Assembly (NCBI GenBank): GCA_905178155.1
Contig: CAJINV010000001.1
Span: 920,637 to 984,636 of the forward strand
Reading direction: 5' to 3'
DNA: 64,000 bases
Source of the DNA: Amoebophrya sp. A120
Taxonomy: Eukaryota; Sar; Dinophyceae; Syndiniales; Amoebophryaceae
The translations under genes were made by a program, and so were the position numbers. Positions 35,252 through 46,500 of the stretch are shown here, piece by piece; position 1 is the stretch's first letter; every line of letters begins with the position of its first letter. Under the pieces are notes generated by a model. That model was not told the origin of the DNA. It saw only the letters and a program-made list of their open reading frames with translations, and searched no databases.

Positions 35252-36180
35252 TGCCCCGAGTATGTATGTCTCTACGTTTTATTCTGCGCAGTTACGTCCT
35301 AGCAGCTTGCTTCAGCGGGCTTGAGGAACAAGAACAAATGTTGCACAAAGTAATTCCGTCGCGTTTTCACCGTGCGAGCGAGTGCAAGTCGACTTTTCAT
35401 CTGCAGCGAGTTGCGACGCGATGCGATCGTCGTTCCCTGTCCCTCCCATAGCACCCATAGTAACGATAAAAATCGAGCCGATAGATACTTACGGTTACGA
35501 TCGGACCGTCACTCGGAAAAGTAGATAGATGCCTGCAATAAATGAGTACTTACAGCTCGATTTCTTTTTCTGTCCGACATCCACGATGCGAGAGCGAGCC
35601 GATTTCGATTGCGTAAACTGTACTATTTAATTTCTCAACAGGCAATGCAAGTACGCAGTCGAGGTAGTTTCTGGCAAAATTCTCAAAGCCAAATTCGAAC
35701 TCGAAGTCGCCACTTCATCATTACGAAAACCAACGCAGCGCAAGCTTCTTAGACAAAAAACTACTTATTTGTCAGGCAAGCTTAAAAACTGCTCTCGTTC
35801 TGCCATTGAATTCCTGAGGTTTAAACTTGTCTGCACTGGATTGCATTGTCAGATCATTACGAATACAATAGCAAAAAAGCCGCCACCGTCGCGGACTGCT
35901 CATATCTACTTACCTGAGGATAAAACTTTCACAGCAACAGCGGAGCTTGTTGCCGGAGCTGGTATACAATGTTTCCACAAGCTTGCAGCGGAGTTTGTAG
36001 CCGGAGCTTTTCACGAGCCGCTCCTTCGTTCCGCGCCAGCCGGGATATCGATATAGGTAGTACCATATCACAAGTAATGCGCACCGAACTCGTTGTTTCG
36101 CCCTGCGGATCATGGGCTCGGCGGGTGCAGCGAGCTCCTTCGGGCACTTCTTCTACTACCCCATATTAAAGCGCACCAGT
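35252..36180. other. Spacer with a short imperfect tandem repeat
   Basis: No supported gene. Two imperfect copies of a roughly 30-bp unit containing GCGGAG(C/T)TTGT(T/A)GCCGGAG occur at about 35935-35964 and 35982-36011. The remainder is the 3' flank of the dioxygenase gene. Confidence 0.4.
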
Positions 36181-36189
36181 TTAATATTC

Positions 36190-38828
36190 TCAACCCTCGC
36201 GTCGCCAGGTGGTGGGAAAGAATTCCTCGCGCAGCTCGTTTGAGTCTCGCAGCTTGTACCGTCCGTAGATGTAGGTGGGCTTGTCCACGAAGCGCACCGC
36301 CCCGTCGATCAAGTGCACCACCAGTGCGCGGCGGTGCCGGTCCGACTGATTTCCGCGGGACCCGTGCAATGTGTCCTGGTGGTGGATCGAGCAGCAACCC
36401 GCCGGCACCTATACATTGCAAATATGTCTGGGTCTGGACGGGTCGCGCAGCTTGTCATGCAGAGTCCCGACCGCAAAAAAAATTGTCTTGCATGAACCCC
36501 AAAAGTTGCCCACTTTGGCTACGAAATAGCTCGATTTCTCACGCAGGGTAGGCATCAAGAAGGTCTCGCAAAATCTGTGATGCTTCTGTGTGCATTCCAG
36601 ACCATTGTCCTGGTCCACGATTTGCATGACAAATCTCGCAATCTTTCAGACCCAGACATATTTGCAAATGATAGCACGCGGGGACGGACAATCTCCAGAA
36701 GGCGGGACGACTCGACGAGCCGGCCCTCCGCTATGACCTGCTCAAACGTTACAATCTCAAACGTTACAATAGAATCTGAGATTTGTCTTGCATGATGAGC
36801 ATGACAGACTCGCAAAGTGTTCCACTTTTTGCAGTACACATTTCGCCTGATTGTAGTGGGGTTTGGTGCTCCGGAACCTGTCACGCGCAATCCTATGAGA
36901 ATTGGCTAGATCATGCAGTCTTGCATCACAGATGTCCATATTCTATTGTATCGGTTGAGATTGTAACACCTGAGCGGGTTATATCCGCGGCGAGCTCCAC
37001 CCGCACCTGCTCCAGCCGCTGCTCCGTGAGCCGGAAGTGCTGGTCCGCCGCTCCGTGGAAGTCGGTGGACGTACGCAGCCGCTCCCGGACCGCAGGTTTG
37101 TGCGAGCCGTATTCCACGAAAAAAGTGTTACAGTTACACATTTGTAGTGAATTCAGCAACACAAATTTCTCTGCATTATGCAGAAATCCTACGGGAAAAC
37201 ACCTATGAAACGAGGCTCCTATGCATATCCGGCATGACAGAGCTTGTCTGTCTTGCTTGGCCTGCAACACACTGTGTAACTGTGACACTTCTTTCTTGCG
37301 ATAAGCCGGCGACGAACTCCAGTACGCCGTTCTCCTCGTCTATCCCAGAGAAAAAAGCTGGCAGGGCATATCTGTAATGCAAAAATAAATGCGCAGACTT
37401 TTTCTTTTTTGCGTATCTATTTTTGCATTACAAATATGCCCTGCCAGCTTTTTTCTGTGTGATATCGTCCGCGTCATCGAGCGGGATCCAGACGGTAATG
37501 CTGTTGCTCCGCGCCCCTTTGCTGTCTTCCACAAACTGGGTGGATATGTAGTCCGAATCCACATGGTAGCCAGAGTATGGAACAACGCTTAGTAAGTACT
37601 TCTGCCTCTGCGCTGCTATGCGGCTGCTCGTGCCCTTGATGTTTTCTTTGAATTGTGAAAATCATTTTTGTATCTCCGAGTTCAATTCTAATTCTATCCT
37701 GTTAAGTAGGGACAGCGTCAGTTATACGGTGCCGCAGATTCACTTTCGGCCGCCAACACGCGTATCACAGGAACTACGGCGAATAAAAGACACGAGCTTT
37801 GTTGTCTTTTGAACTGTAGTGAGCAAAGCTAGTTCGCCCTCACGCGGCAGCGTTTGAGATGTATTGATCTCCTCGTTCTCCCATCCATGTTTTTTAGCAC
37901 GATATTTTCATTGCATCATTTTGATCGACGCATACTCTTGCCAACTTGATTGAGCAAGGAACAAGCTCAGGCTGGCGATCGTTTGCTTTGCCAGCGACTT
38001 TAAGCATGCATAGAGCCCACGTTCTCGTACATAACACAAGCACGCAGGAGAAAGACGCGTTCAGCACATCATGCCTGATTTCATCTTGGAAAACAACACC
38101 ACACTACAACCACAAAGAGCAGCAGGTCGTAAAATTTTTACTTCTACCTCTAGCTCTAGCGCTGTTGTACTAACTTCTAAACATGCCTTTCATAGTACCG
38201 TATCAAATGTAAAAATGTCTGGGTCTGGAAAAGTGTAGACTTGTCATGCAGATTTTCCATGACCCATGAGGTCTGGAATGCGGGACTTAGCATGACAGAC
38301 TCTGCGAGGTTTGGGTTTCTGCCATGCCTATCCAACTTGGTCAAAAGTGTGCAGCTTTTGGCACTCATGCAACACAGATTTTCGCATGTTTCAGATTTAC
38401 CATGACAAGTTGGAATCTTCCACGCCCAGACATTTTTGCAATTCATATACCGCAGCAGCGCCGCACCGGGGCGGCTTCCACACCAAGTCATCCTGGCCCA
38501 CTCGGGCGGTGTTCCAATGCGCGTACAGCTGCCCACCGAGCGCGCCCACCTCTTCCGCCAGAACCACGTCCCGGACCGTGTCGTTGGACTTCCACGCGTT
38601 GCAAATTTCCCGGGTGGCGTCGGGCCGCGAAATGCCCTCCCGCCAGTGCCACTCGTCGGGGTAGAGCCCAGTGTCAAAGTCGCCCCGAAAACACGCGGCC
38701 ATGGCGGTCTGCAAAGCTTCGATCTGAGCTTTCTCCGGTAACAGCGGCGCTCGATCCAACACCACGAATCCGTGCTCGTGAAAGAAGCTCTTTTCGGCCT
38801 CGGTAAGATGCAGAGAGCTTACAACCAT
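36190..38828 (-). CDS. Phytanoyl-CoA dioxygenase (PhyH) family protein
   Basis: A predicted Fe(II)/2-oxoglutarate-dependent hydroxylase; substrate unknown. Exons: 38828-38448 (ATG), about 37587-37465, 37340-37304, 37109-36984, 36731-36674, 36409-36190. Spliced order: LTEAEKSFFHEHGFVVLD at the N-terminus; VWKPPRCG; VVPYSGYHVDSDY with the iron-binding HxD pair; SITVWIPLDDADEENGVLEF; VAGSHKPAVRERL; then VPAGCCSIHHQDTLHGSRGN with the distal His, and SDRHRRALVVHLIDG with the 2-oxoglutarate-binding Arg. The match to the PhyH pattern crosses four introner sites exactly, the best evidence that these elements are removed cleanly. A fifth introner (38201-38447) lies at the first, partly unresolved intron. 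About 290 residues, the usual family size. A partial copy of exon 1 lies at 34.2 kb. Confidence 0.85.
36410..36673. mobile_element. Introner-like element, family A
   Basis: Ends TATACATTGC and AAATGATA; arms TGTCTGGGTCTGG and CAGACCCAGACATA. Flanks GCACC and GCACG match at 4 of 5. Excision gives RPRVPAGCC in frame. Confidence 0.9.
36732..36983. mobile_element. Introner-like element, family B
   Basis: Arms CTGCTCAAACGTTACAATCT and GAGATTGTAACACCTGAGCG; ends TATGAC and GTTATA. Perfect duplication TCCGC. Excision gives VELAAEGRL in frame. Confidence 0.9.
37110..37303. mobile_element. Introner-like element, family C
   Basis: Arms AGTGTTACAGTTACACA and TGTGTAACTGTGACACT; ends TATTCC and GCGATA. 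Perfect duplication AGCCG. Excision joins LEFVAG to SHK in frame, exactly at a conserved PhyH motif. Confidence 0.9.
37341..37464. mobile_element. Minimal hairpin introner (124 bp)
   Basis: Nearly all inverted repeat: AAAAAAGCTGGCAGGGCATA against TATGCCCTGCCAGCTTTTTT. Ends TATCCC and GTGATA. Perfect duplication TCGTC. Excision gives LDDADEENGV in frame at a conserved PhyH motif. Confidence 0.9.
38201..38447. mobile_element. Introner-like element, family A, next to a splice donor
   Basis: Ends TATCAAATGT and ATTCATA; arms TGTCTGGGTCTGG and CCACGCCCAGACA. Perfect duplication TACCG. On the coding strand the duplicated CGGTA contains a GT that is the likely donor of the following conventional intron. 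The interior resembles 60807-61068 in inverted orientation. Confidence 0.85.
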
Positions 38829-40049
38829 GATTGCGGGCGCTTTTTTATTGACAAATTCAAAGAATGATTGTCGCTGGGATCGTTCGTGGTTTTATCTTCT
38901 TTTTGTCGTGGTCTTCAAAGGAAAGTGAAACATGGTGCAGAAAATATCAAGTTTTTGTATGAACGGTTGATAGAAACCAGAGTCAATGTTTTCATCTGCA
39001 CGCGTTTATCTTCATGCTCAGCTCTACTCGACGCACTGAGTGGCTAGGTAGCGTAATTCCTTGTTTCGTCGTCTCTCTACTCTTCATTTATCGTGTCGTA
39101 CGTTCTACTTTCCTGCGCCAGGGAGTTTTCGTTTCCATTCTCTTTCGTAGCATCCAATGCCTCGAACAATTGGGTGTAGTTGCTCGGATAGCGTAGCAAA
39201 ATTCGTGTCGCCAGTACCACTTCATACGACCTGTTCAGATTTCTCCCTTTTCTCAAGGAGAAGGAATAAAAGGTCTCGAGTTGGCTTGTTTTTCTTCTTC
39301 GTCTTTCGCGAGAAAAGATAAAACGTCTTCCATAGCAAGTTCTATTCCTTGTTGCTTGATGTTCGTCCGCTAATTATATCAACAATCTACCCAGTTGATA
39401 GGACATCAAGCGGGGGCGGTGGCGCTAGTGTAGCGATCGCAGCATCGCAGCGCGCATCCTCTTCGATCTGCTGATCTCCTCATCTGTTTAGAAATAGTTA
39501 GACCTTTGGAGAAGACCTCTCTGCGACTACAGCGCCACGACCCCGGCTCGGTGACGAAAGTCTACCGGTGCGTATTTCAGTATGGCGTTCTCAAATGTTA
39601 CATTCTCAACTGTTACATGAATTTGTAATGCAAGAACGGCGAAAGTGAAAGGGACAAGATTGCGCCTTTTGCATTACAGATTTGGCACAGATTTGCATGC
39701 TGTCTAGCCCTTCGGATATTTGTCATGCGAAACAGCTTAATCGTGGCGATCTTGGTGGTGAATTTGCATGACAAATCATGTAACAGTTGAGAATGTAACA
39801 GTTGAGAACGCCATATTCAGTTCATCAAGTCTATGTAATTCAGAAAGAAAGTGTAAAAACTTCTTCTTTCGTAGTCACTTCTCTTCATGAGAAGAATTTT
39901 CTGTAGTAAAGTTGTATATATAAAAGCGACGTTGTGTTTGTTTTCTGTTGGTATTGCACTAATTCATTGAATAAAACCGTAATGAAAAAAAGCTCGTGCA
40001 TCAGGAGGCACAACAGCACGTCAAAATGGGGACAAGAAAATGATCTCCG
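38829..40049. other. Dioxygenase upstream region and spacer
   Basis: Contains the second copy of the segmental duplication (to about 39175) and one complete introner (39591-39815) with no recognised surrounding exon. No supported gene. Confidence 0.4.
39591..39815. mobile_element. Introner-like element, family B, outside a recognised gene
   Basis: Arms GTTCTCAAATGTTACATTCT and GAATGTAACAGTTGAGAACG; ends TATGGC and GCCATA. Perfect duplication TTCAG. Excision leaves short open frames on both strands but no convincing exon, so it is either intergenic or within an unrecognised or UTR exon. Confidence 0.85.
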
Positions 40050-43000
40050 CTATTTCTTTTTCTTCACGCTTGTTTTTTTCTTTGCCTTCTCGACTCCGCC
40101 CCCACCGTCGGTCCCACTCACCGCACTTTTCTATCCTGAGTAGAAGCGCACACACACACCAGAGTTGTAATGCAGATTTGCAAAGACAGGAAGACTTGTA
40201 ATGCGCATCCCCATGAGAGCCATTTCCAATCGTGTTTTGGAATTTGTGATGCTGTGAACAGCATGAGCAGATGAATCTGTGATGCGGCTGCACTTGCTAA
40301 CCTGCACTACACTGCAGAGCGCAACTTGTCATGCGTGACTCACAAAACTCCTAGGTTTGTGTTGCAAAATCCTCATCCTGACTCTGGTGTTGGTACGTTT
40401 TTACTCAGGATATTTTCGCTTTTTTCGTCTTTGCCGCCGACTTGTTGGTTTTCTTGGAGGCTGCTCCGGTGGTGCCAGGAGGTTCTTCCCCCTGTAGTAC
40501 GTCTGCTGCGTCGCCGTGCACTGCCCCGGCTGCGCCCACATCCACCCCGTCCTGCTCGATCCTCGGCGTGGGCGGGTCGTGCACGGGCGTGCTGGAGGTT
40601 TTTATTTCCTTTTTCACCCCTTCCTCGTCGTCGGGCCCTAGTACTTTTTTCGTCCCGGCTTTGATATTTCCTCGTCCTCCGCTCGGACTACTGCTGCTGC
40701 TGCTGCCGCCTTGCTGCGCGCTGCCGACAGCCGCCGCACCTTCCGTGGAACAACCACCAACCTCGTCTAGCTCGCCCGCGGCAACCGCGTCGTCGCTGGT
40801 GGTGCCGCCGGCCCGCGCAGCACCGTCCTCGCCTCCACTGCTCTTGTTCGCCGCAGAGGAAGAGGCGGAGGGCTCCTGCGCGTCCACGTCTGCTGGCGGA
40901 AGTGCTGGCTCGTCAGCGTTACTGCTTTCCGCCTCTACTTCCATCGCGACGTCCTCGTCTCGTACAGGTTCCCCTGCAGGAGCTGCCCCACCCGGCGCCG
41001 GTGGCTCCATCTGCATGGTTTCCAGCTGCTTGAAGAGTGCCGTGCCCACCCCGTCCGGCCCGCGGCTCTCGTCGGCGTCCGCATCGTCGACGTCCATAGC
41101 ATCATCCTCCTGCAGAAACCCACTGAAACCTCCGGGGGCTGAAGACAACTGTAGTTGGTGTCGCGGATGTCTGTAAGGTCTGGTTCTAAGTGGTGATACT
41201 TGTTCTATCAAGAAGCCATTCTAGTGATTTCGAATAGAAAGTAAGGGAATGCTTTTTCAGTGTGTTCAGAACTCGTGCAAAAGAAGACAAATTCAGAAGT
41301 GGGAGTTCCTTCCAGGTCAAAATACTACGAGTGTTTACCGCTTCCTTGTTGCTGGTGGTGTTGTCCGCGTTCGATGTGGTGCCTTCCGGCAGCAGGTCTT
41401 CGTCCTTGAGCTCCGCTGGCCCGTCGTATGCATTGCAAATATGTCTGGGTCTGGAAATTTGTGATGCAAGAAAGAGTATAGTGAGCACACTGCAATGCGC
41501 AGCCCAGCATGACAAGTTTTCCCGTGGTTCTGAGTTGCGTACTCCGCATGAGAAACTGCATTTTTGCATGACAGGCAAGAGGAGCTCTTCGCGGCCACGC
41601 AATACAGATTTCAGAGTCATACCAGACCAGCATGCCAAATCTCGGAATCTTCCAGACCCAGACATTTTTGCAGGTGATACGTCGAAGAAGGTTTCCATTT
41701 CCTTGTCCACTTCTTCGTCGTTCAGCTTCAAATTGTTCGGCTTTTTCCCGGCGGCCGCCGCGGGGCCGCGGCGCAACGTACCGTCCGCTTCTTGCACGAC
41801 GAAGTACAGCACGCGACGCAGCCCCTTGAACCGCGCGGCCTGCGAGTACAGCGCGTCCGTCACGCGCGGGTGCCACTGGAACCTCTTCAACCCGTCCGGG
41901 TTCTCCCGCGCGTATGGGGTTCTCAAGCGTTACACTCTCAACTGTATACATGATTTGTCATGCAAAAACACTATCACCCTTCACACGATCCAGCCTTCTT
42001 CGCATCACAAGTTCCCGACGCGGACGCGCTAGATAGCATTATAATCTGCTTCAAATCTGTAATGCAAAAGGCGCAACCTTTTCCCTTACACTTTTGCCAT
42101 TTTTGCATTACAAACTTCATGTAACAGTTGAGAATGTAACGCTTGAGAACGCCATAGCGCTGCCTCCGCGGTTAGCACCTTGGCCTCGGTGAGGATGACC
42201 CCGTCGGCGCCCGCGGAGCTCGCGGGCTCGTTCTGAATATCCGTCGGGTCCGTGTGCATCGTCTCAAAGAATTGCTCCTCGGCGCAACTGGGGTCCACGG
42301 CCAGCTCCAAAAACTGGTGAAAGGGGCGGACAAACTGGAACTTCATCAGCACGCTGGCCCACAGGGACTTCAAGTCCTCGTCTGTCACCAGGTCGTCGGT
42401 GACCTTCCCCAGTAGGTCGCGCAGCGCGTCCGCCGCGCCCTGGGCGCCGGGGCGAAAGATCTTCAGCGAAGACCGTGCGAGGAACCGCCACGCGTCGTTC
42501 CCCAGGTCGTTGTCGGCCAGGTCCGTCCCGTGCAACGACAGGTGCCACAACAGCTTGCCCAGTTGCACCGCGAGCGCGGGGAGTGTCGAGTCCGCCTGGG
42601 GGTAGAAGGTGTGGGTCAGCCCCAGGTTCTCAATCACCAAACGGCAGATTTGCATCATGTCCTGCGGGTTCTCCAAATCGGGCGGAAGTACGAACCCACC
42701 GTCTACAACTGGGGGAGCAGCTGGTCGTCGTGTTTTTTCTTTTTTGGATGATGTACTTAGGCAAAAAAATTGCAAACAGGTAGAGTAACTGACACCAGGA
42801 ACAAACCCGACTGATGCCTGGCGCTTGTGCTTCGTGCTAAGTCTTTTACGTGTAAAAATATTCGATGAAGCTACGTACAGTTACTACATGCGCAAATTCT
42901 GAGAGCGAGCAGTTCGCTCAATGTATCTTCTACGCCCAAGTAAGGAGGCACTGAAGTTGTACCTTCCTCTCCGTTGCTCACCATGTTCACGTCACCAGCC

Positions 43001-43440
43001 TCGGACTCTTTCTTCGCCGTAGTTTTTGGGCGGGCCCAGTCGAGAAGCGCGTGTGCGAGGATAGGCGCGGGGGATCGGCACCCCTGGAAGGAGCTTTTCC
43101 AGTCGCAGCGGAGCGCCACGCGAAACGCGGTCCGCAGCAGCGCCACGACATCTTTGACACGAAGGTGTTGTGGCCCTTTTTTGGTCTCCAGAGGCTGCTG
43201 GGTGCGCAGCAGGTCCGCGACCGCCTGCACGAACAGGGTGCTCTTCTCGATGATGGCCTCACGTTTCTCGACCAACTCCCCTCGGCAAACCGGGTTCTTC
43301 ACCATCAAGTTGTACATGTGGATATTTTTCGTGGTCAGCCCCGGATCCGCCACGTCCGCGCTGCCCCCGGCCAGCTTCTGGTAATACTTCGCCACTTTAT
43401 CTGAAAGTTTGATGTTCACCGATAAAGTTTCGAGGTCAGT
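40050..43440 (-). CDS. Unrecognised protein with acidic middle and Lys-rich tail; possibly the 3' part of the condensin gene
   Basis: Exon-like pieces: about 43440-42955 (VADPGLTTKNIHMYNLMVKN, a helical Leu-rich stretch, then VKDVVALLRTAFRVALRC); about 42700-42157 (ICRLVIENLGLTHTFYPQAD, WRFLARSSLKIFRP, LMKFQFVRPFHQFLELAVD); 41912-41680; 41426 to about 41330; about 41160-40413 (MDVDDADADESRG, long Ala/Ser/Glu-rich tract); and 40131-40050, ending in a Lys-rich tail. Introners at 41913, 41427 and 40132 keep frame when excised. The first exon has no in-frame ATG before a stop, and a GT donor in the last condensin exon could join it in frame, so the two loci may be one gene. The helical character would suit a HEAT or condensin C-terminal region. 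Confidence 0.5.
40132..40412. mobile_element. Introner-like element, family F
   Basis: Ends TATCCTGAGTAGAAGCG and GTTTTTACTCAGGATA. Perfect duplication TTTTC. Excision gives TKKAKSAVSGTDGGGG in frame and reveals the true C-terminus; reading into the element would give a false stop. Confidence 0.85.
41427..41679. mobile_element. Introner-like element, family A
   Basis: Ends TATGCATTGC and AGGTGATA; arms TGTCTGGGTCTGGAA and TTCCAGACCCAGACA. Perfect duplication CGTCG. Excision gives ETFFDGPAEL in frame. Confidence 0.9.
41913..42156. mobile_element. Introner-like element, family B
   Basis: Arms GTTCTCAAGCGTTACACTCT and GAATGTAACGCTTGAGAACG; ends TATGGG and GCCATA. Flanks GCGCG and GCGCT match at 4 of 5. 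Excision gives TAEAARENPDG in frame. Confidence 0.9.
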
Positions 43441-43519
43441 TTCTTGAATGTTGTTTCGGTAGTTTCCTTTTAATACTCCTTACTTATTCATTTATTATAT
43501 GCCTAATCAAGAGTCGGAA

Positions 43520-46500
43520 TTACAAGCAAAACTTCTGCAAACGATAGTAGAAGTCATCTATTCTCATACCAAAGTCCTTGCACATTTGGTCTGCCATGTG
43601 GCCGACCATTTTCCATGCGTGCGCGGCGTCGACCATATACGGCTTGGACTTCAAGTTCTTCACAAATTTTTCACTATCACAGAGAAAACTGCTTCCAACT
43701 CATGCAGGCATGATCGTCATCAAGCTCAAGGGTCAGGGATTTTTTTATGAGATGCTAAAGGCATGAACTAAGAACATGCGCTGCTGCTTTCGACTGCTAA
43801 ACGAACCTACCACGATAGTATCTTCAAATCAGGCTTTCATGCTGTTTTCATCGTTTTCGTTGGAAGCGGAGATTATTTTTCTCGGCATATTCGCGCACGG
43901 GTCCTTTGTCCAACGACGGCAGGTGCTTCAACGCGTCCAGAATGTACTCCGTCAGATCTGCTCGGTCGGTCAGGAGCTGCAGTATGGACTCGTTTATCGA
44001 ATGCAAAAACTACACCCTGTGTCTTTAGGGTCTTGTCACCTAGGAAAATGCAGCCTTCAAAGAAAAGGGTGATATTACCGTCACCGTGAGCACAAGAGAA
44101 TGTAGACTATAAACATGTTGATATTAGGCATTCAGCAGTTAAAAAGACAAAGATCCCTTTTCCGCCGCTGCAGAGATTCTGCATTTAGTTCTTCTATATT
44201 TGTATATTTTCATGGGCATGCTCATGGTCTTGGTCTTGCAAGAGGAGCTCAAGACTTCCTTGGTAAAGAAAACTACCCTCGGACATTTTCAGAGTTGCGA
44301 TGCGTATCATCCGTGAACCACTCGCGCATAAACTCGACACGGTTGGAACGGTTCGAAGCCCCGAGCTTTTGTCGCTGTAGCATGATCCCGACCGCAGCAA
44401 TTTTGTAGCTAGACACCTCTCTGGGCTTACTGTGGTATGAAAGGGGTGAAAGCAGTTGGAGTAGCAGTTGCTTTTCATAGGTAAAGTAAGTACTTGTACT
44501 TACAGTTACTTACAATTTAATTCGCAAAAATAAACGGCACTCAAACTCAATCAAGGCCAAAAAGTAATTAGTGACGTCGATGCACTTTTCGTACGATGCA
44601 ATTCGTCGCCTAGAATTATTCTGCATTCTCTCGCAGCAATTATTGTGTCTGCGATGAAGGAAGTTACTTAACTGCAGCAATCGCGCATCAGGCCTTTTGC
44701 TTTCATCACCTTACGCACAGTTCCGACCACACGTAACAGACGAACTGCATCAGCAGCAGGGTGTCCATCTCTTTGGCGAATCGCAGGATGCCCAGCACCG
44801 CCAGCGGCAACTTCTTGAGCAGGGTGTCGAGCCGCTCCGCGCCGGCTCTGAAGCGCTCCTTCCGCTGCTCCGCTGCCTCGTTGTTGTCTCCACCCAGCTA
44901 TCCTGTGCAAAAGTATCGTACTCGTAGTAATTGCATTTATGCATTAGAGTGAGGTAACAAACTAAAGCTGGAACTTCGCGGTTGAGTTCTCATCCGGCCA
45001 CCGGCCGGATGAGGCCAACCGCTGAAGGCGGGCAACCGCTGGCAGCGAGCGGACAACCGCTGGAAGCGGGGGACCCGAGCGGACAACCGCTGCACGGGAA
45101 ACCCGAGCCGAGTGAAATAGTAATAGGAACGGAAATTCTGGACGCTGCGCAGATAAAGAAAGAATAGAAAGCCCACACGTCTGCTTTTTGGGTGTCGGCG
45201 CTTTCCGCTGCCTTTGCATGGCAAAGCTGGGGCTTTTTGCCTAATGAAACGCCGCGGCCCGGGAGCGGACAGGGGAGAAGAGTTGGTCGACCGGTTGAGG
45301 ACGGGGGAAGAGGACCGGGCCGGCCGGCCGGGTTCCGCCGGTGATGTGGTTGAGTTCTCATCCGGCCGCCGGTCGGATGAGAACTCAACCGCGAAGTTCC
45401 AGATTTAGTTTGTTACCTCACTCTTACAAATTTCTTTCTCAAGGCAATTCAGCATTTGTAATGCTGGGGAAATTTCTTGTAATGCTATTTCTATTAGTAC
45501 GATGCTTTTGCATTTCGTACCAGCAAGTCCCCATCCTCGTGCAGGTCCAACACGTTGTCTTTTTTCTTCCTCTTCTTTTTTCCGGCGGCCGCTCCCGCCG
45601 GCGGGTTTTGTTCCTTGAGGTCCTGGAAGATGGCGGGCCGCATGATGTTCGCCAACTTTCGCCCCACCGCGGCGTTGGCTTTTTGCGCGTCCTCTTCCGT
45701 CTCGTCCGCGATCGCCCCGTAGAACTCCGCGTACTCGTGCGCGACTCGGGCCATCATCTGTTGCGGATCGATCACCTCCGCCAGCTGAAAAGTGGAATAG
45801 TGGTTCGCCTTCTCGAGGAAATCCGCAAACGAGCTGCGGTATGCATTGCAAACATTTACATTTTGTCAGGGACTGGAATAGTAAACTTCTGATGCGGAGT
45901 TGCGAATGACTGAAACACATGGGACGAGGGCAACTACACAAAGCTGCATGGCAAGTTTTGTATGACTCTCATCCCACTATGAGCCGTAGGAGCACGCATA
46001 ATGACAAAAAGTTGCGCTTTTGGACGACGGAAATTTTGTCGATCATGCGACTGCTTCTGCTCATACAGATTTTTATTTCCAGGCGTTTTAACAAGTACGA
46101 GGACCAGAGTTTGCACTTTTATTTTTCCAGACCCAGAGCGAAGATGTAATTTGCGATTGATATCCGAACCATGGGGCTCTTGTCGTGCAGCAGGTGCCAC
46201 AAGTTGCCGCAGATCAACAGGTTTTTCAGGTCGTCGTGGCCCCCCGGGCCCGCCGGGAGCTTCTCAATCAGGTGGGACAGGGCGCGGCACGCCTGGTCTC
46301 GAACCTTCGGGAACCGCTTGTCTGTGGCCACCTGCCCGAGCGACGCGAGCATGGCCTGCCGATCGGTGAACTCAATCAGGGTCCAAAACTCGGTAAGCAC
46401 CTCGGCGGCGCATATCGAATGTAAAAATGTCTGGGTCTGGAAGAGTGCATGTTTGTCATGCTTGTCTGGCATGACACCCAAATCTGTCATGCACGTTACC

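Noticed and set aside
40405-40412. Stop after KTKKAKIS as a C-terminus
   Set aside because: It lies in the family-F introner; removing it continues in frame to a Lys-rich tail ending at 40050.
40442-41176. 244-codon Ser/Pro/Ala-rich plus-strand frame
   Set aside because: Antisense shadow of the acidic minus-strand exon, which is continuous with flanking exons across introners.
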